Counted from the first letter of the stretch, positions 1-9,083 are shown. The stretch: DNA of 64,000 nucleotides from JAAYYY01 sp964602995 (GCA_964602995.1 CAZRTM010000005.1:9243-73242); one strand, 5' to 3'. A program made the numbers and translations. Notes: a model not told the origin generated them from the sequence alone.

Positions 1-4
1 TCAT
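1..4 (-). CDS. first codon of a minus-strand gene leaving the window
   Basis: On the minus strand an ATG at 4-2 is preceded by a perfect AGGAGG (revcomp of 9-14) with a 4-base spacer. A gene therefore probably starts here and continues to the left of the window, directly downstream of the methyltransferase gene at 49-594 and likely co-transcribed with it. Nothing can be said about its product. Confidence 0.45.
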
Positions 5-48
5 GCTGCCTCCTGAATTCGGGTGCTGGGGTGGTGGAGAATTTCTCT

Positions 49-594
49 TTAGCCATCTGCAACAGGGGGGTTGGTGCTAAGGGCGGAGTAGATTGTCCCC
101 ATGAAGCGGCTGGGCCTGGTGTGGAGCAGTCTGGTCGCGACGAGTCCACAGTCGCGGGCCACTGTTACCCACCTTTCGTATGAAAGCGGATGAGGAACCC
201 AGGGGTTGCCCCGGTCGCTATTGTATTCGACAAGGATGAAGTGACCATTTGGCCGTAAGTAACTACGTAGGAGCCGGACGACGGCCTCTTTGTCTTGATG
301 GAAGTGGAGAGTATTGGCCATGACAAGGCCATCCAGCAGAGGAAGGTCGATGCCGTTCGTGTAGTCAACGGCGTGTGTATGAAGCGTTACGCGGGGAAAG
401 CGCGCTTTCATCTGGCGCTCCTGCTCGCTTAGCGCCCGGCGGTCTTTGTCAATAGAGTGAATCGTGCCCGATCGTCCGATTAGATCGGCCAGAGCCAGAG
501 TAAATGCGCCGGCGCCAGAGCCGAAATCAGCCCAGATGCCGCCGGGGGCGGGAATCCCTTCTTTAATTAGCCGGCAATGGTCCTGATGATTCAC
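49..594 (-). CDS. class I SAM-dependent methyltransferase
   Basis: A 181-residue Rossmann-fold methyltransferase. The SAM-binding motif I is clear near residues 20-35 (ADFGSGAGAFTLALADLIG), followed by the acidic end of strand 2 (HSIDKD) and a motif IV-like stretch, LLDGLVMANTLHFHQDK. A YNSDRGNPW-type loop lies in the C-terminal half. The substrate cannot be read from the sequence; the short form resembles the UbiE/methyltransferase-11/25 group acting on small molecules. Start is GTG at 594 with an AGGG-type ribosome site upstream. Another minus-strand gene starts 44 bases downstream, suggesting an operon. Confidence 0.85.
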   Translation of the reverse strand: MNHQDHCRLIKEGIPAPGGIWADFGSGAGAFTLALADLIGRSGTIHSIDKDRRALSEQERQMKARFPRVTLHTHAVDYTNGIDLPLLDGLVMANTLHFHQDKEAVVRLLRSYLRPNGHFILVEYNSDRGNPWVPHPLSYERWVTVARDCGLVATRLLHTRPSRFMGTIYSALSTNPPVADG

Positions 595-738
595 AAAGTG
601 CCCTACTTTTACAAATCAAGGCCTAACTATAGCAGGAGAGTCACTAGTTGGCAGGAAAACAAGCTGGTCACAGAAAGGTATTATAGCGGATGTGACACTA
701 TTTGCGGTGTTGCCATGACAATTGTAGGGGAAAGAGAA

Positions 739-772
739 GCGCCCGCACCAGAGTTCAAACTGATGCGGGCGC
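739..772 (-). terminator. rho-independent terminator of the yceI gene
   Basis: Perfect 9-bp GC-rich stem (739-747 with 764-772), 16-base loop. On the minus strand it is followed by TTCTCTTTCC. It lies 28 bases after the YceI stop codon. The U-tract is imperfect. Confidence 0.65.
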
Positions 773-799
773 TCTTTGAAGGAAGGAAAATCAATCTGT

Positions 800-1351
800 T
801 TAGGCTACGGCAGCTTCTGCTTCTTCCTCTTCCTGCTTGATTAGCTCAACTGCCACGTTGATCTTGATTTTCTCGCCGACGAGTACACCGCCGGTTTCCA
901 ATGCCTGGTTCCAGGTCAGTCCCCAGTCCTTACGGTTTAGCTCTGCATAACCGCTGAAGCCGGCAACTGTCTGACCCCATGGGCTTTTGGCTACACCTTC
1001 CAATTCGACGTCAACGACTACTTCCTTGGTAACACCGACTATGGTCAGATCACCAATGATGCGCCCCTTATTTTTGCTCGTCGGCTCGACGCGCTTGCTC
1101 TTAAAGACGATGGTGGGGTGCTGCTCGACGTTGAAGAAGTCTGCCGAGCGCAGGTGGTTATCGCGGTCGTTTTCGCGCGTGTTAATGCTGCTGGCGTCGA
1201 TTTCTACATAGACCTTGCTGTTTTCAGGATTATTCTGATCGAAATCGATGGTACCTTCAAAAGATTCAAATTCACCGCGAACGGTGCTAATCATCATATG
1301 GCGTACCGAAAACTGAATTTGCGAGTGGGCCGGATCGATTTTCCAACTCAT
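800..1351 (-). CDS. YceI family protein
   Basis: A 183-residue YceI-family protein. It begins with the characteristic WKIDPAHSQIQFSVRHMMIS, and continues with SSINTRENDRDNHLRSADFF, FKSKRVE and GDLTIVGVTKEV blocks, which together cover the whole lipocalin-like beta barrel. Family members bind a polyisoprenoid or similar amphiphile. There is no signal peptide here, so it is predicted cytoplasmic, as in many Gram-positive and Chloroflexota versions. The C-terminus is acidic (QEEEEAEAAVA). Transcription starts from a near-consensus promoter carrying a TetR-type operator, so the divergent regulator at 1591-2235 very probably represses it. Confidence 0.93.
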   Translation of the reverse strand: MSWKIDPAHSQIQFSVRHMMISTVRGEFESFEGTIDFDQNNPENSKVYVEIDASSINTRENDRDNHLRSADFFNVEQHPTIVFKSKRVEPTSKNKGRIIGDLTIVGVTKEVVVDVELEGVAKSPWGQTVAGFSGYAELNRKDWGLTWNQALETGGVLVGEKIKINVAVELIKQEEEEAEAAVA

Positions 1352-1404
1352 TTCCTTTATCTCCTTTTCACAAAAAATTACATTACTGAACTTCTCTGGC
1401 TAAA

Positions 1405-1452
1405 CGGACTGTGGTCCGCTTCATTAATCCTATCTTAGCGGACTTGGGTCCG
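1405..1452. promoter_or_regulatory. paired palindromic operators between yceI and tetR
   Basis: Two palindromes of form CGGAC-N4-GTCCG, at 1405-1418 and 1439-1452, have centres 34 bp apart. Read on opposite strands they extend to the same sequence, AAACGGAC-N4-GTCCGCT, so they are two copies of one site in inverted orientation. One sits inside the -35/-10 spacer of the yceI promoter and the other just downstream of its start site. This is the placement expected for repression by the divergently encoded TetR protein. The assignment to that protein is inference from position. Confidence 0.8.
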
Positions 1453-1460
1453 TTTGTCAA
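1432..1460 (-). promoter_or_regulatory. sigma70-type promoter of yceI
   Basis: On the minus strand, TTGACA (1460-1455) and TAAGAT (1437-1432) are separated by exactly 17 bases. The spacer contains one full copy of the CGGAC-N4-GTCCG operator. Confidence 0.8.
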
Positions 1461-1473
1461 CTTCTGGTACAAT
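1444..1473 (+). promoter_or_regulatory. possible promoter of the tetR-type gene
   Basis: TACAAT at 1468-1473 is a good -10 box; TTGGGT at 1444-1449, 18 bases upstream, is a weak -35. The -35 overlaps the right-hand operator, so the regulator may also control itself. Confidence 0.45.
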
Positions 1474-1590
1474 ATTGGTCGTAAGGAAGTGCAAGCACTC
1501 ATCCTTTACTCATTGTGATAAAATGTCGTTTGCCTGGAGCGTGGCTGTGAGTGGCGCAATGATCAGGCGAACGACTTGAGGCCAGCGACT

Positions 1591-2235
1591 ATGAATGAGC
1601 AGATACCTCTTGCAAACACGATTATAGAAGCAGAAACCAGCCGCTTTGGGCGACGAGACGCGGCTGAGAACCGCCGGCGCTTGTTGGAAACGGCGGAACG
1701 GCTCTTCGCACAGTATGGCGTTGAGGCCGTCAATATGGCGGATGTGGCTCTGGAAGCGGCGGTAGGGAAGGGAACGCTCTACCGGAACTTTGCCAATAAG
1801 GGAGAGCTATGCCTGGCCCTTATGGATACCCAGCTCAAGGAGTTTCAGGATCAGCAACTGGCGCGGATGCGCCAGATGGCTGAAGAACGGGTACCTTATC
1901 TGGAGCAGTTGGGGGAGTTTCTGGAAAGCCTGGTAGCCTTCACTGAGATACACATGCCTTTACTCTGTGAAGTGCAGCAATACAGCGAGTCGCTCGACGC
2001 CGGCGATGTGCAACGGCCCCATTACTGGCAATATATGACAGTTTATGGCCTGCTTCGCAAGGCGGTCGAGGCGGGGGAGTTGCCCGAAGATCTGGACAGG
2101 GCCTATATGGCGGAAGCATTGCTGGCGCCGCTGGCGGTGCATACGTTCCGCTTCCAGCGCCAGACCCATAATTTCAGCCTCGACCGCATCAGCGCCGGCT
2201 TGCGCACACTGCTCGATGGGTTGGGCCGGCTTTAA
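1591..2235 (+). CDS. TetR/AcrR family transcriptional regulator
   Basis: About 214 residues from ATG 1591, chosen because TTGAGG lies 9 bases upstream; a TTG at 1576 in frame is less likely. The N-terminal TetR helix-turn-helix is typical: RRRLLETAERLFAQYGVEAVNMADVALEAAVGKGTLYRNFANKGEL. The remaining all-helical part is the ligand-binding and dimerisation domain; its ligand is unknown. It is divergent from the YceI gene, and the shared intergenic region carries two identical palindromes, so it most likely represses yceI and itself. The family is known to act as ligand-released repressors. Confidence 0.9.
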   Translation: MNEQIPLANTIIEAETSRFGRRDAAENRRRLLETAERLFAQYGVEAVNMADVALEAAVGKGTLYRNFANKGELCLALMDTQLKEFQDQQLARMRQMAEERVPYLEQLGEFLESLVAFTEIHMPLLCEVQQYSESLDAGDVQRPHYWQYMTVYGLLRKAVEAGELPEDLDRAYMAEALLAPLAVHTFRFQRQTHNFSLDRISAGLRTLLDGLGRL

Positions 2236-2385
2236 GCTCCATAGCAGGCCTGACCAGGCGTAATCGGGGAGCCGGGAGATGTGCGGGGCTGGCGAAAACC
2301 ACCCGTTCTCTCTGTTTTTTTTCTACCAATAAAGTTACAATCCGCCTCGGGAAACCCTTAACAACTCATCAGGAGATCGTTCTGC

Positions 2386-4336
2386 ATGCAAAGTAATGGA
2401 AGCAGTCGCCTGGGTTATCGTTCCGTCCTTTTCCTGGGCCTCACTCTATTCGTATTGGTTTTCACTATTGGACGGGGCAGCAGCGCCGAAGGCANNNNNN
2501 NNNNNNNNNNNNNNNNNNNNNNNNNNNNNNNNNNNNNNNNNNNNNNNNNNNNNNNNNNNNNNNNNNNNNNNNNNNNNNNNNNNNNNNNNNNNNNGCGCCC
2601 CGATTTTGCAGAATGGAGGAGGGCAGGGTGAGGGAGGAGAGGGTCCGCGACCCCTCTGGTTACCTCTTATTTACCAATCTTACCCACCGCTGGCAGGCGA
2701 CGTCAGCGGACCTGATTATGGCGTCGTTTTCATGAGTTCGGCCGAAGATCCAGCTGACGAGCAGCAATACCAGAATGCATTGTCTACCGGGGCCACCTGG
2801 AATCGCTGGCCTATTTACTGGCCGCAGGTGGAGGTATCGCAGAATTCGTTTGACTGGAGCAGCCAGGATCGGACGGTGCAGGCGGACATCGCGCATGGGT
2901 TGAGAATCAACGCTATTTTGTTGGGAACCCCCTGGTTCTACCAGACCGAAGGGGGCGCTCTGCCGCCTGTGGTGCAGCCGGACAGGCCGCAAAACCAGTT
3001 GATGCTTTATGCTGTGGAAAGAGCGACGCCGGTTGGCCTTTATCACCCGGTCTTTGACGATGGCAGCGACGCACCAGGCCCGCAAAAATCGATCAACCCC
3101 AGCAACCGTTGGGCAAATTTCGTCTATCAGGCCGTGCAGCGTTATAAGCCAGGTGGGCTACTGTCGCAGATTCAAGGCTGGCCTAAGGGGGCCGGTATCC
3201 GGCACTGGGAAATGTGGAATGAGCCGGAGTTAATGAGCTTCTGGGATGGTTCGCTGGAAGATTACGCGCGGCTGCTGAAGGTGGGTTACCTGGCGGCGCG
3301 CCATGCAGACCCGCAGGCTCAGGTGTTGTTCGGTGGGCTGGCTAATTTCAATCAGCCTGATTATTACAACCGGGTGCTGAAGATTTACCAGGCCGACCCG
3401 CTGGCGGCGAGCAATGAATATTTCCACAATATTCTGGCCACCCACAACTACTCCTGTTCCTGGCGCTCCTGGCAATATACCTACCGCGCCTCGAATACAA
3501 TGGCCAGCTATGGCCTGGATAAGCCAATCTGGCTGAACGAGAGTGGGGTGCCAGCCTGGAATGATTATCCGGGGCCAACGTGGGACCCTGGAAGCTGGTA
3601 CCGGGCTACGCTAAGCGAGCAGGCCGACTTTGTGATTCAGAGCGCGTTCTATGCCGCTTTTGCCGGCGCTGACAACATTTTTCATTTCCAGCTCTATGAT
3701 GGCTGTGGCAACCAGCCGGCGGGCACTGACTTCCCCCCGCACAATGGAGAGCTTTGTGATGAGAACGGGCGGCTGAAGAGTGACCCTCGCTTCCCCTGTG
3801 CGGGCGATGCCAATGGGTTGTTCAGCAATCCGACCGACGCTGCCTGCTTCACGCAGCATCCGACGCCGGAGTCGCCGCGGCCGAATTATAAAGCGTTCCA
3901 GCTCCTGACCACTTATCTGCGCGACGTGCGGCCGTTGTGGCGACAGCGGCCGGGCAGCGACGATCCTTATAACGGGCCGCAAGAGTGGATTGCGTTTTAC
4001 CGGCCTTCCACGCGCCAGCGAATTGTGGGGCTGTGGTCACGTGTGGGTGAGGACCAGATTGCCGAGGTGCCCGCGATTAGCAACAGCGCGACCTTGTTGC
4101 GGCCAAACGGGGCAGCAGAGACAATTACGCCTGTGAATGGCGTCTATCGCCTGACGTTGCCCGCCGCTACCAACCAGAACACCTGGTGTGAGAACAACCC
4201 CTATAGCATTGGCGGACGCCCTCTGATTCTGATCGAAACAGGCCCACCCGGGGTAACTGCTGATGAAATGGGGCGGGATTACACGTTGCCTCAGGCAACG
4301 ATGCTACCAGCAACAACGGCTGCAGAAGGTGAATAA
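2386..4336 (+). CDS. secreted clan GH-A glycoside hydrolase-like protein, interrupted by a gap
   Basis: The start at 2386 gives a convincing signal peptide (Arg-rich start, hydrophobic core LFLGLTLFVLVFTI) in frame 1. After the N run (2495-2594) the coding frame is phase 2, so the true gap length should be a multiple of 3. The mature part opens with a Gly-rich linker and LWLPLIYQSY, then a (beta/alpha)8 glycosidase-like domain. HWEMWNEPE supplies the probable acid/base Glu (codon 3221-3223), and PIWLNESGVPAW supplies a candidate nucleophile Glu (3539-3541). Many Trp/Tyr residues line the strands. The exact GH family and substrate are not recognised; GH39- or GH5-like folds are the closest in layout. 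Nothing suggests a PUL around it. Confidence 0.7.
2495..2594. other. assembly gap (100 N)
   Basis: Exactly 100 N. It falls in the low-complexity linker directly after the signal peptide of the glycosidase, so an unknown number of residues is missing. Confidence 0.99.
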
Positions 4337-4371
4337 GGCATAGGATAGTGATTATTCAGGGAGAGATGTGA

Positions 4372-4941
4372 GTGAAACCGATTCTGCGCGACTTTCCGGA
4401 GTCATTTGAGACAGAGCGGCTGACGATACGGGCGCCGCGTCCTGGAGATGGGGCCGCGTTGAACAAGGCGTTGCGCGCCTCGTGGAAGGAGCTGCAGGCC
4501 TGGATGCCCTGGGCCACAGACGAAGCGCCTCCGGTGGAAGATAGCGAAGAGCGAGTGCGCCAAGGCTACAGTCGCTTTTTGAAGCGCGAAGATTTGTGGC
4601 TGCTGCTGTTTTTGAAGGGCACTGATACGGTTGTGGGAAGCAGCGGGCTACATCGCATCAACTGGAACGTGCCGCGCTTCGAGATCGGTTATTGGGTCAA
4701 TAGTAACTATGCGGGGCAGGGATTTATTACCGAAGCGGTGGTGGGCATTACGGATTTCGCTTTTGACGTGTTAGGCGCAAAGCGGGTCGAAATCCGTTGC
4801 GACTCGCTGAACGAGCGCAGTGCGGCGGTGGCGCGGCGCGCCGGATTTGAGTACGAGGCGACGCTGAAGAATGACGAGCGCCACCATGTGACGGGCAAAT
4901 TACGTGATACGTTGATATTTGCAAAGATTGTAAATGAATGA
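4372..4941 (+). CDS. GNAT acetyltransferase, RimJ/RimL type
   Basis: A 189-residue N-acetyltransferase. It opens with the RimJ/L signature ETERLTIRAPRPGDGAALNKAL, has WMPWA in the middle, and carries the acetyl-CoA pyrophosphate loop in NSNYAGQGFITEAVVGITDFAF. This is followed by VEIRCDSLNERSAAVARRAGFEYE, the usual last strand-helix. The family transfers acetyl groups to protein N-termini or small amines; the substrate here is unknown. Start is GTG 4372 with GGGAGAG just upstream, because the nearby ATG 4366 reads straight into a stop. It follows the glycosidase by 35 bases and may be co-transcribed. Confidence 0.88.
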   Translation: MKPILRDFPESFETERLTIRAPRPGDGAALNKALRASWKELQAWMPWATDEAPPVEDSEERVRQGYSRFLKREDLWLLLFLKGTDTVVGSSGLHRINWNVPRFEIGYWVNSNYAGQGFITEAVVGITDFAFDVLGAKRVEIRCDSLNERSAAVARRAGFEYEATLKNDERHHVTGKLRDTLIFAKIVNE

Positions 4942-5013
4942 ATGCGCAGCACGGTGAGCTAAGTGCGCACCGGAGTGTGCGTTGACGATTAGTAGAAAGG
5001 ATTGAAGCGAAAA

Positions 5014-5463
5014 ATGGAGAAACCTGATCAAAAGCATGCTCATATAACCTGGAAGGGAGATGGGCTGAACTTTTCTGCAACGTTGGGGTCCGGCTATCAG
5101 TTTGACGCGGGCAGCCCCGCAGGTGAAGAGGGCGGTAGCCCGATGGAATTCTTGCTGGCGGGTGTCGCCGGTTGTACGGCCATTGACGTGGTACACACGC
5201 TGAAGAAGATGCGGCAGAACGTGAACGGCCTGGAAGTTGAAATTTCCGGCGTGCGGGCAACTGAGCATCCCAAGGTTTACACCGATGTGGAAATTCTGTA
5301 CCTGGTACAGGGCGAGGATATTGACCCCTCAGCCGTGGAGCGGGCCATCCAGCTATCGATGGAGCGCTACTGCTCGGCCAGCGCCATTTTCCAGCAGGCG
5401 GGCGTCAACATCATGACCGAGTATCGTATTGAGCCACAGGAAGTGATGGCGCCGCCGGCCTGA
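5014..5463 (+). CDS. OsmC/Ohr family peroxiredoxin-like protein
   Basis: 149 residues from ATG 5014, preferred to the in-frame TTG 5002, which sits directly on the AGAAAGGA ribosome site. The OsmC fold is shown by SPMEFLLAGVAGCTAIDVVHTLKKMR, with the first reactive Cys at the start of the central helix. The second Cys is in MERYCSASAIFQQAGVNI. Two cysteines at this spacing are the pair that OsmC/Ohr enzymes use to reduce organic hydroperoxides with a dithiol partner. The shorter form lacks the extra N-terminal strands of Ohr and is closer to the YhfA/OsmC-like group. It is followed by a strong terminator, so it ends its transcript. Confidence 0.88.
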   Translation: MEKPDQKHAHITWKGDGLNFSATLGSGYQFDAGSPAGEEGGSPMEFLLAGVAGCTAIDVVHTLKKMRQNVNGLEVEISGVRATEHPKVYTDVEILYLVQGEDIDPSAVERAIQLSMERYCSASAIFQQAGVNIMTEYRIEPQEVMAPPA

Positions 5464-5502
5464 GCTTTGCCAGACGCTTTCTGAATCGATAAACTGTCTA
5501 TT

Positions 5503-5545
5503 ACGGCGCGTCCGGTGTTTGTTGCCCGGACGCGCCGTTTTTGTT
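5503..5545 (+). terminator. strong rho-independent terminator after osmC-like gene
   Basis: Perfect 13-bp GC-rich stem (5503-5515 with 5526-5538), 10-base loop, then TTTTTGTTGT. It isolates the OsmC gene from secDF. Confidence 0.92.
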
Positions 5546-5641
5546 GTCTAATTCGCACACAGTTTTGTTGTGCGCTATATTTAAGCGGCTCTGACTTTTA
5601 GGGCGCCCTCCGCGGTTGCCCCCATATTGAAGGAAAGAATA

Positions 5642-6736
5642 TTGACCGAGATTACCCAGCGCAGGGATTGGTTCTGGCTGATTGCCATTGTGATGATTGT
5701 CGCCGCGGCTATCTGGATTGTGCTCAATGACAATTATCCTGTGCGGCAAGGGCTAGATTTGCAGGGCGGCCTGCAGGTGTTACTCGAGGCCGATGTGCCG
5801 CCGGAGGAAGAGGTAACTCTGGATGATATGACGGCCGCGCGGCAGATAATCAGCCAGCGTGTTAATAGCCTTGGCGTCGCCGAACCGTTGGTGCAGGTGG
5901 AAGGCCAGCGCCGCATTCTGGTTGAGATTCCGGGCATCGAAGATTCGCAGGAAGCGATTGAGCTGATTCAGGAAACGGCTCTGTTGGAATTTGTTGACAC
6001 TGGGGCGCAACCATTGCTACCCGGGACCTGTGTCAGAACTTCTCTGAACGACGGACAGCCTTCGCCCTGTGAAGAGGAAGATGGCGCTGCTGCGAATACC
6101 TACCAGACGGTTCTGACCGGCGCCGCGCTACGCAATGCGACGGCGCAGGCGGACCAGTTTGGGCAGACGTATGTGGCCTTTGAGATGACGCCGGAAGGGG
6201 CCAATACNNNNNNNNNNNNNNNNNNNNNNNNNNNNNNNNNNNNNNNNNNNNNNNNNNNNNNNNNNNNNNNNNNNNNNNNNNNNNNNNNNNNNNNNNNNNN
6301 NNNNNNNCTAATCATCTACGCGCTGGTCAACCTTGCCATCTTCCAATGGCTGGCTGTGACGTTGACTCTGCCAGCCATTACCGGCTTCTTGTTATCGACC
6401 GGTATGGCGGTCGATGCGAACATTTTGGTCTTTGAGCGCATGAAAGAAGAGCTGCGCCGGGGAAGCTCCCTGCGCAATGCCATTCACGCTGGCTTCGAGC
6501 GCGCCTGGACCTCGATCCGAGACTCAAATGTGGCCACGCTGGTGATCTGCGCCATTCTTTGGAGCTTCGGCCGCAACTTCGGCGCGAGTATGGTTCAGGG
6601 CTTCGCCATTACCCTGGCCATCGGCGTCATGATCAGCATGTTTACCGCCGTTATAGTGACCCGCACGTTCGTGGCCCTGGTGATCGGAAGCGCCGCGCAG
6701 TGGTTATCTGATCGCTCCTGGCTGCTGGGCGCCTGA
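5642..6736 (+). CDS. secD: protein translocase subunit SecD (contains an assembly gap)
   Basis: SecD uses the proton gradient with SecF to complete export through SecYEG. Visible parts are the first TM helix (LIAIVMIVAAAIWIVL), the diagnostic QGLDLQGGLQVLLEAD, and the P1-like region AARQIISQRVNSLGVAEPLVQVEG...ILVEIPGI. After the gap come the C-terminal TM bundle with TGMAVDANILVFERMKEELRRG and the last helices. The gap removes the end of the periplasmic domain and the first helices of the bundle, so the real gap is probably longer than 100 bases. Start TTG 5642 is chosen because AAGGAAAG lies about 7 bases upstream. secF follows after 23 bases. Confidence 0.93.
   Translation: MTEITQRRDWFWLIAIVMIVAAAIWIVLNDNYPVRQGLDLQGGLQVLLEADVPPEEEVTLDDMTAARQIISQRVNSLGVAEPLVQVEGQRRILVEIPGIEDSQEAIELIQETALLEFVDTGAQPLLPGTCVRTSLNDGQPSPCEEEDGAAANTYQTVLTGAALRNATAQADQFGQTYVAFEMTPEGANXXXXXXXXXXXXXXXXXXXXXXXXXXXXXXXXXXLIIYALVNLAIFQWLAVTLTLPAITGFLLSTGMAVDANILVFERMKEELRRGSSLRNAIHAGFERAWTSIRDSNVATLVICAILWSFGRNFGASMVQGFAITLAIGVMISMFTAVIVTRTFVALVIGSAAQWLSDRSWLLGA
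6208..6307. other. assembly gap (100 N) inside secD
   Basis: Exactly 100 N in the middle of secD. The reading frame agrees on both sides with a gap length of 1 modulo 3. The conserved P1-head and TM2-TM3 segments of SecD are missing. Confidence 0.99.
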
Positions 6737-6759
6737 GACAACTCTAGAGTGGATAAGCT

Positions 6760-7680
6760 ATGTTTCGATTTGTTCAACACCGCCGCATCTACTTCCTCAT
6801 TTCAGCCATTGTGCTCTCTGCAAGCATCATCGCTATGGGCATCTCGGTCGCGCGCACCGGGTTCCCCTTTCTGGTAGGGGTCGATTTCGAAAGCGGCACC
6901 CGTTTTGAGGTGCAGTTCACGGAAGCAGTCGACGAAAATGAAATCCGCGCCGTATTCAACGAGTTTGAGGTTTCTAATCCTTCGGTTACGTCGTTGCGCG
7001 GCGAGAATCTGGAGAATGCCTGGCAGATCCGCACTGAGGCGATGACGCCAGAGATGATTGAGGCGGTGCAACGGGCGCTCAACGAGCAGGTGGCCCCACT
7101 CAATCCAGAGGCGGTGCGGGTGGAAAACGTGAGCGCCTCGGTGGCGGGTGAGGTGACCCGCTCCGCGGGCATAGCGATTGTGGTGGCGGCCGTCATCGTC
7201 CTGCTATACATCATGTTTGTCTTCCGCCAGGTGCCAAATCCTTTCCGTTATGGCGCTTCTGCTGTGGCGGCGATGCTGCATGATATCATCGTCATCTTCG
7301 GCTTTATGGCCATCATGGGGCTGCTTCTGGGTTGGGAAGCCGATGCTTTGTTTCTCACCGCGGCATTGACCGTCTCTGGCTTCTCCTTGCAGGATACCAT
7401 CGTCGTCTTCGACCGCATTCGTGAGAACTTTGGCAAGCATCCATTTGAAGATTTCGAAACGTTGGCTAACCGTTCTGTCTTAGAAACGATTCACCGCTCG
7501 CTGGCAACGCAGCTAAACGCTATGTTCATCCTGGTCGCGATTTTGCTCTTTGGTGGGGCGTCCGTCAGACATTTCATCGCCGTTCTGTTCATTGGCCTGT
7601 TGAGCGGCACCTACAGCTCACTTTTCAATGCCGTGCCACTGCTGGTGGAATGGCAAACGCGAGTAGCAAGGGCTTCCTGA
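6760..7680 (+). CDS. secF: protein translocase subunit SecF
   Basis: 306 residues. After the first TM helix comes the SecF signature VGVDFESGTRFEVQFTEAVDENEIRAVF, then a small exported domain and five more TM helices. AAMLHDIIVIFGFMAIMG and the conserved TVSGFSLQDTIVVFDRIRENF lie in these helices. SecF pairs with SecD in the membrane. Separate secD and secF genes are usual outside Firmicutes with fused SecDF. The last codon overlaps the ATG of the downstream lipoprotein gene (TGATG), implying translational coupling. Confidence 0.96.
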   Translation: MFRFVQHRRIYFLISAIVLSASIIAMGISVARTGFPFLVGVDFESGTRFEVQFTEAVDENEIRAVFNEFEVSNPSVTSLRGENLENAWQIRTEAMTPEMIEAVQRALNEQVAPLNPEAVRVENVSASVAGEVTRSAGIAIVVAAVIVLLYIMFVFRQVPNPFRYGASAVAAMLHDIIVIFGFMAIMGLLLGWEADALFLTAALTVSGFSLQDTIVVFDRIRENFGKHPFEDFETLANRSVLETIHRSLATQLNAMFILVAILLFGGASVRHFIAVLFIGLLSGTYSSLFNAVPLLVEWQTRVARAS

Positions 7681-9083
7681 TGGCGTGGAGACGTAGCGTA
7701 TGGCTGGCTCCATGCGGCCTTGTACTCATCTTACTTCTGGTTGCCTGTTCTAACGGCGGCAGCCTGGACGCAACGCAGACGCCCGAAAGTGTGGGCCAGC
7801 GCGACGCGCCCACAGCGACGAGCGTCGTCATTCCCACCCTCTATCCTACAGTGACGCGGCCGGCAGCGGCTGCCAATACAGCCACTCCACCTCCTTCAGA
7901 CACACCTACACCTCAGAGTACGGTTGATTTTGAACAACCGGTTGTCGAGTTGCGCTACCAGATAGCGGCCCTTGACCTGGATCGTCGCCTGGAGGCGAAT
8001 GTCAACGGGGAAATCACGGTGGTAGATGAGACGAGAGGATTGGCCGGAATGGGTCGCAGTCAGGGTGGGGTGATTATTGAGCTGCAACAGACGCTGCCCA
8101 GGCTGAGCCTGGAACCGTTGCCTGATGATTGCGAGGGCTGTGTGGCCTTTTCCTACGAGCTGCCTATGGTGGACAGTAGCGCGCAGGGCTGGCTGACCGA
8201 TACGATTATGTTGGCCAGTGTGGAGAATTATATGGCGATGATGGTCGGCGCCCATTTTCCTGGCGACACCGTGCTCGGGCTGCGCCGCAGTGCGACGTCG
8301 TTCGATGTTGCGCATTCGCTGGCGCTGACTGCTGACGGCCAACTGTGGCGCTGGCTGGCAACAGAGCCAGAAGTGTCTCCGCCCGTTGCCGTCTCAGAAA
8401 TTAGCCCACAACTGGCGGCGATGGTCGCTGAGTTGGATGCGGCTGCGCTGGCCGAGTCGTATGCGGTGCAGTGCCAGGGTACGTCGGGCGAGACCCTTTA
8501 TCTGAATCAAGGCGGCGAGGAGACGACGGTCTTGATTCGCTGCCCGGCGTTTTCCTTGCCCAGCACGCTCTTGCCGCTCTATCTGGAGCTGGATGCAGTG
8601 TTGGCGCCCGTCATTGCCGAGCAGGGTCTGCAAAAGCCTCCCCTGCAAATACCGCTGGACACGATGATCGCCTATCGCCGTTCGGATGGCTCGCAATTGA
8701 CGCTGGGGCTGGATGGCACGGCGCGCTTTTCTATGAGCGGTGAGGTGTATAGCGGCACGGTTGGAATCGAGCAGATGATGAGCCTCAACGAGCAGCTCCT
8801 GGCAACGGGCCAGCTTGCGGCCGGGGTGGAGGCCTATGGCAGCGACGATGTGCAGGATGTGTTGCTGGTGCGCGGGCCACAAGGGATGATGGAAGCGGCG
8901 TGGCAGGATGAGGGACCACCGGAGGAGTTAGAAGCTCTGATCAGTTCGCTGCAGGCGATGATTGATGAAGTTGCCGGCGCTCCTGTGGATGACGGTGAAA
9001 TTGAAGAACCGGCAGCGCCCACGGAAGCGTCGACGGCGCCGGAGGCCACGGCTGCGGCTTCAGCCACACCGGAAGATGGTTGA
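7680..9083 (+). CDS. lipoprotein of unknown function, coupled to secF
   Basis: 467 residues from ATG 7680, which overlaps the secF stop; this start gives a clean lipoprotein signal (LVLILLLVACSNGG, acylated Cys). A Thr/Pro-rich spacer follows (TATPPPSDTPTPQ), then two similar beta-rich halves. Each half has a GLAGMGRSQ- or RRSDGSQLTLGLDG-type strand and a ...L..LL... helix, and the Cys pair DDCEGC is in the first half. The C-terminus is a low-complexity Pro/Thr/Ala tail. The repeated halves recall small emfourin-like inhibitor domains, but the match is weak. I do not recognise a function. It is exported and membrane-anchored, and its coupling to secF may only ensure co-expression. Confidence 0.75.
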   Translation: MAWRRSVWLAPCGLVLILLLVACSNGGSLDATQTPESVGQRDAPTATSVVIPTLYPTVTRPAAAANTATPPPSDTPTPQSTVDFEQPVVELRYQIAALDLDRRLEANVNGEITVVDETRGLAGMGRSQGGVIIELQQTLPRLSLEPLPDDCEGCVAFSYELPMVDSSAQGWLTDTIMLASVENYMAMMVGAHFPGDTVLGLRRSATSFDVAHSLALTADGQLWRWLATEPEVSPPVAVSEISPQLAAMVAELDAAALAESYAVQCQGTSGETLYLNQGGEETTVLIRCPAFSLPSTLLPLYLELDAVLAPVIAEQGLQKPPLQIPLDTMIAYRRSDGSQLTLGLDGTARFSMSGEVYSGTVGIEQMMSLNEQLLATGQLAAGVEAYGSDDVQDVLLVRGPQGMMEAAWQDEGPPEELEALISSLQAMIDEVAGAPVDDGEIEEPAAPTEASTAPEATAAASATPEDG

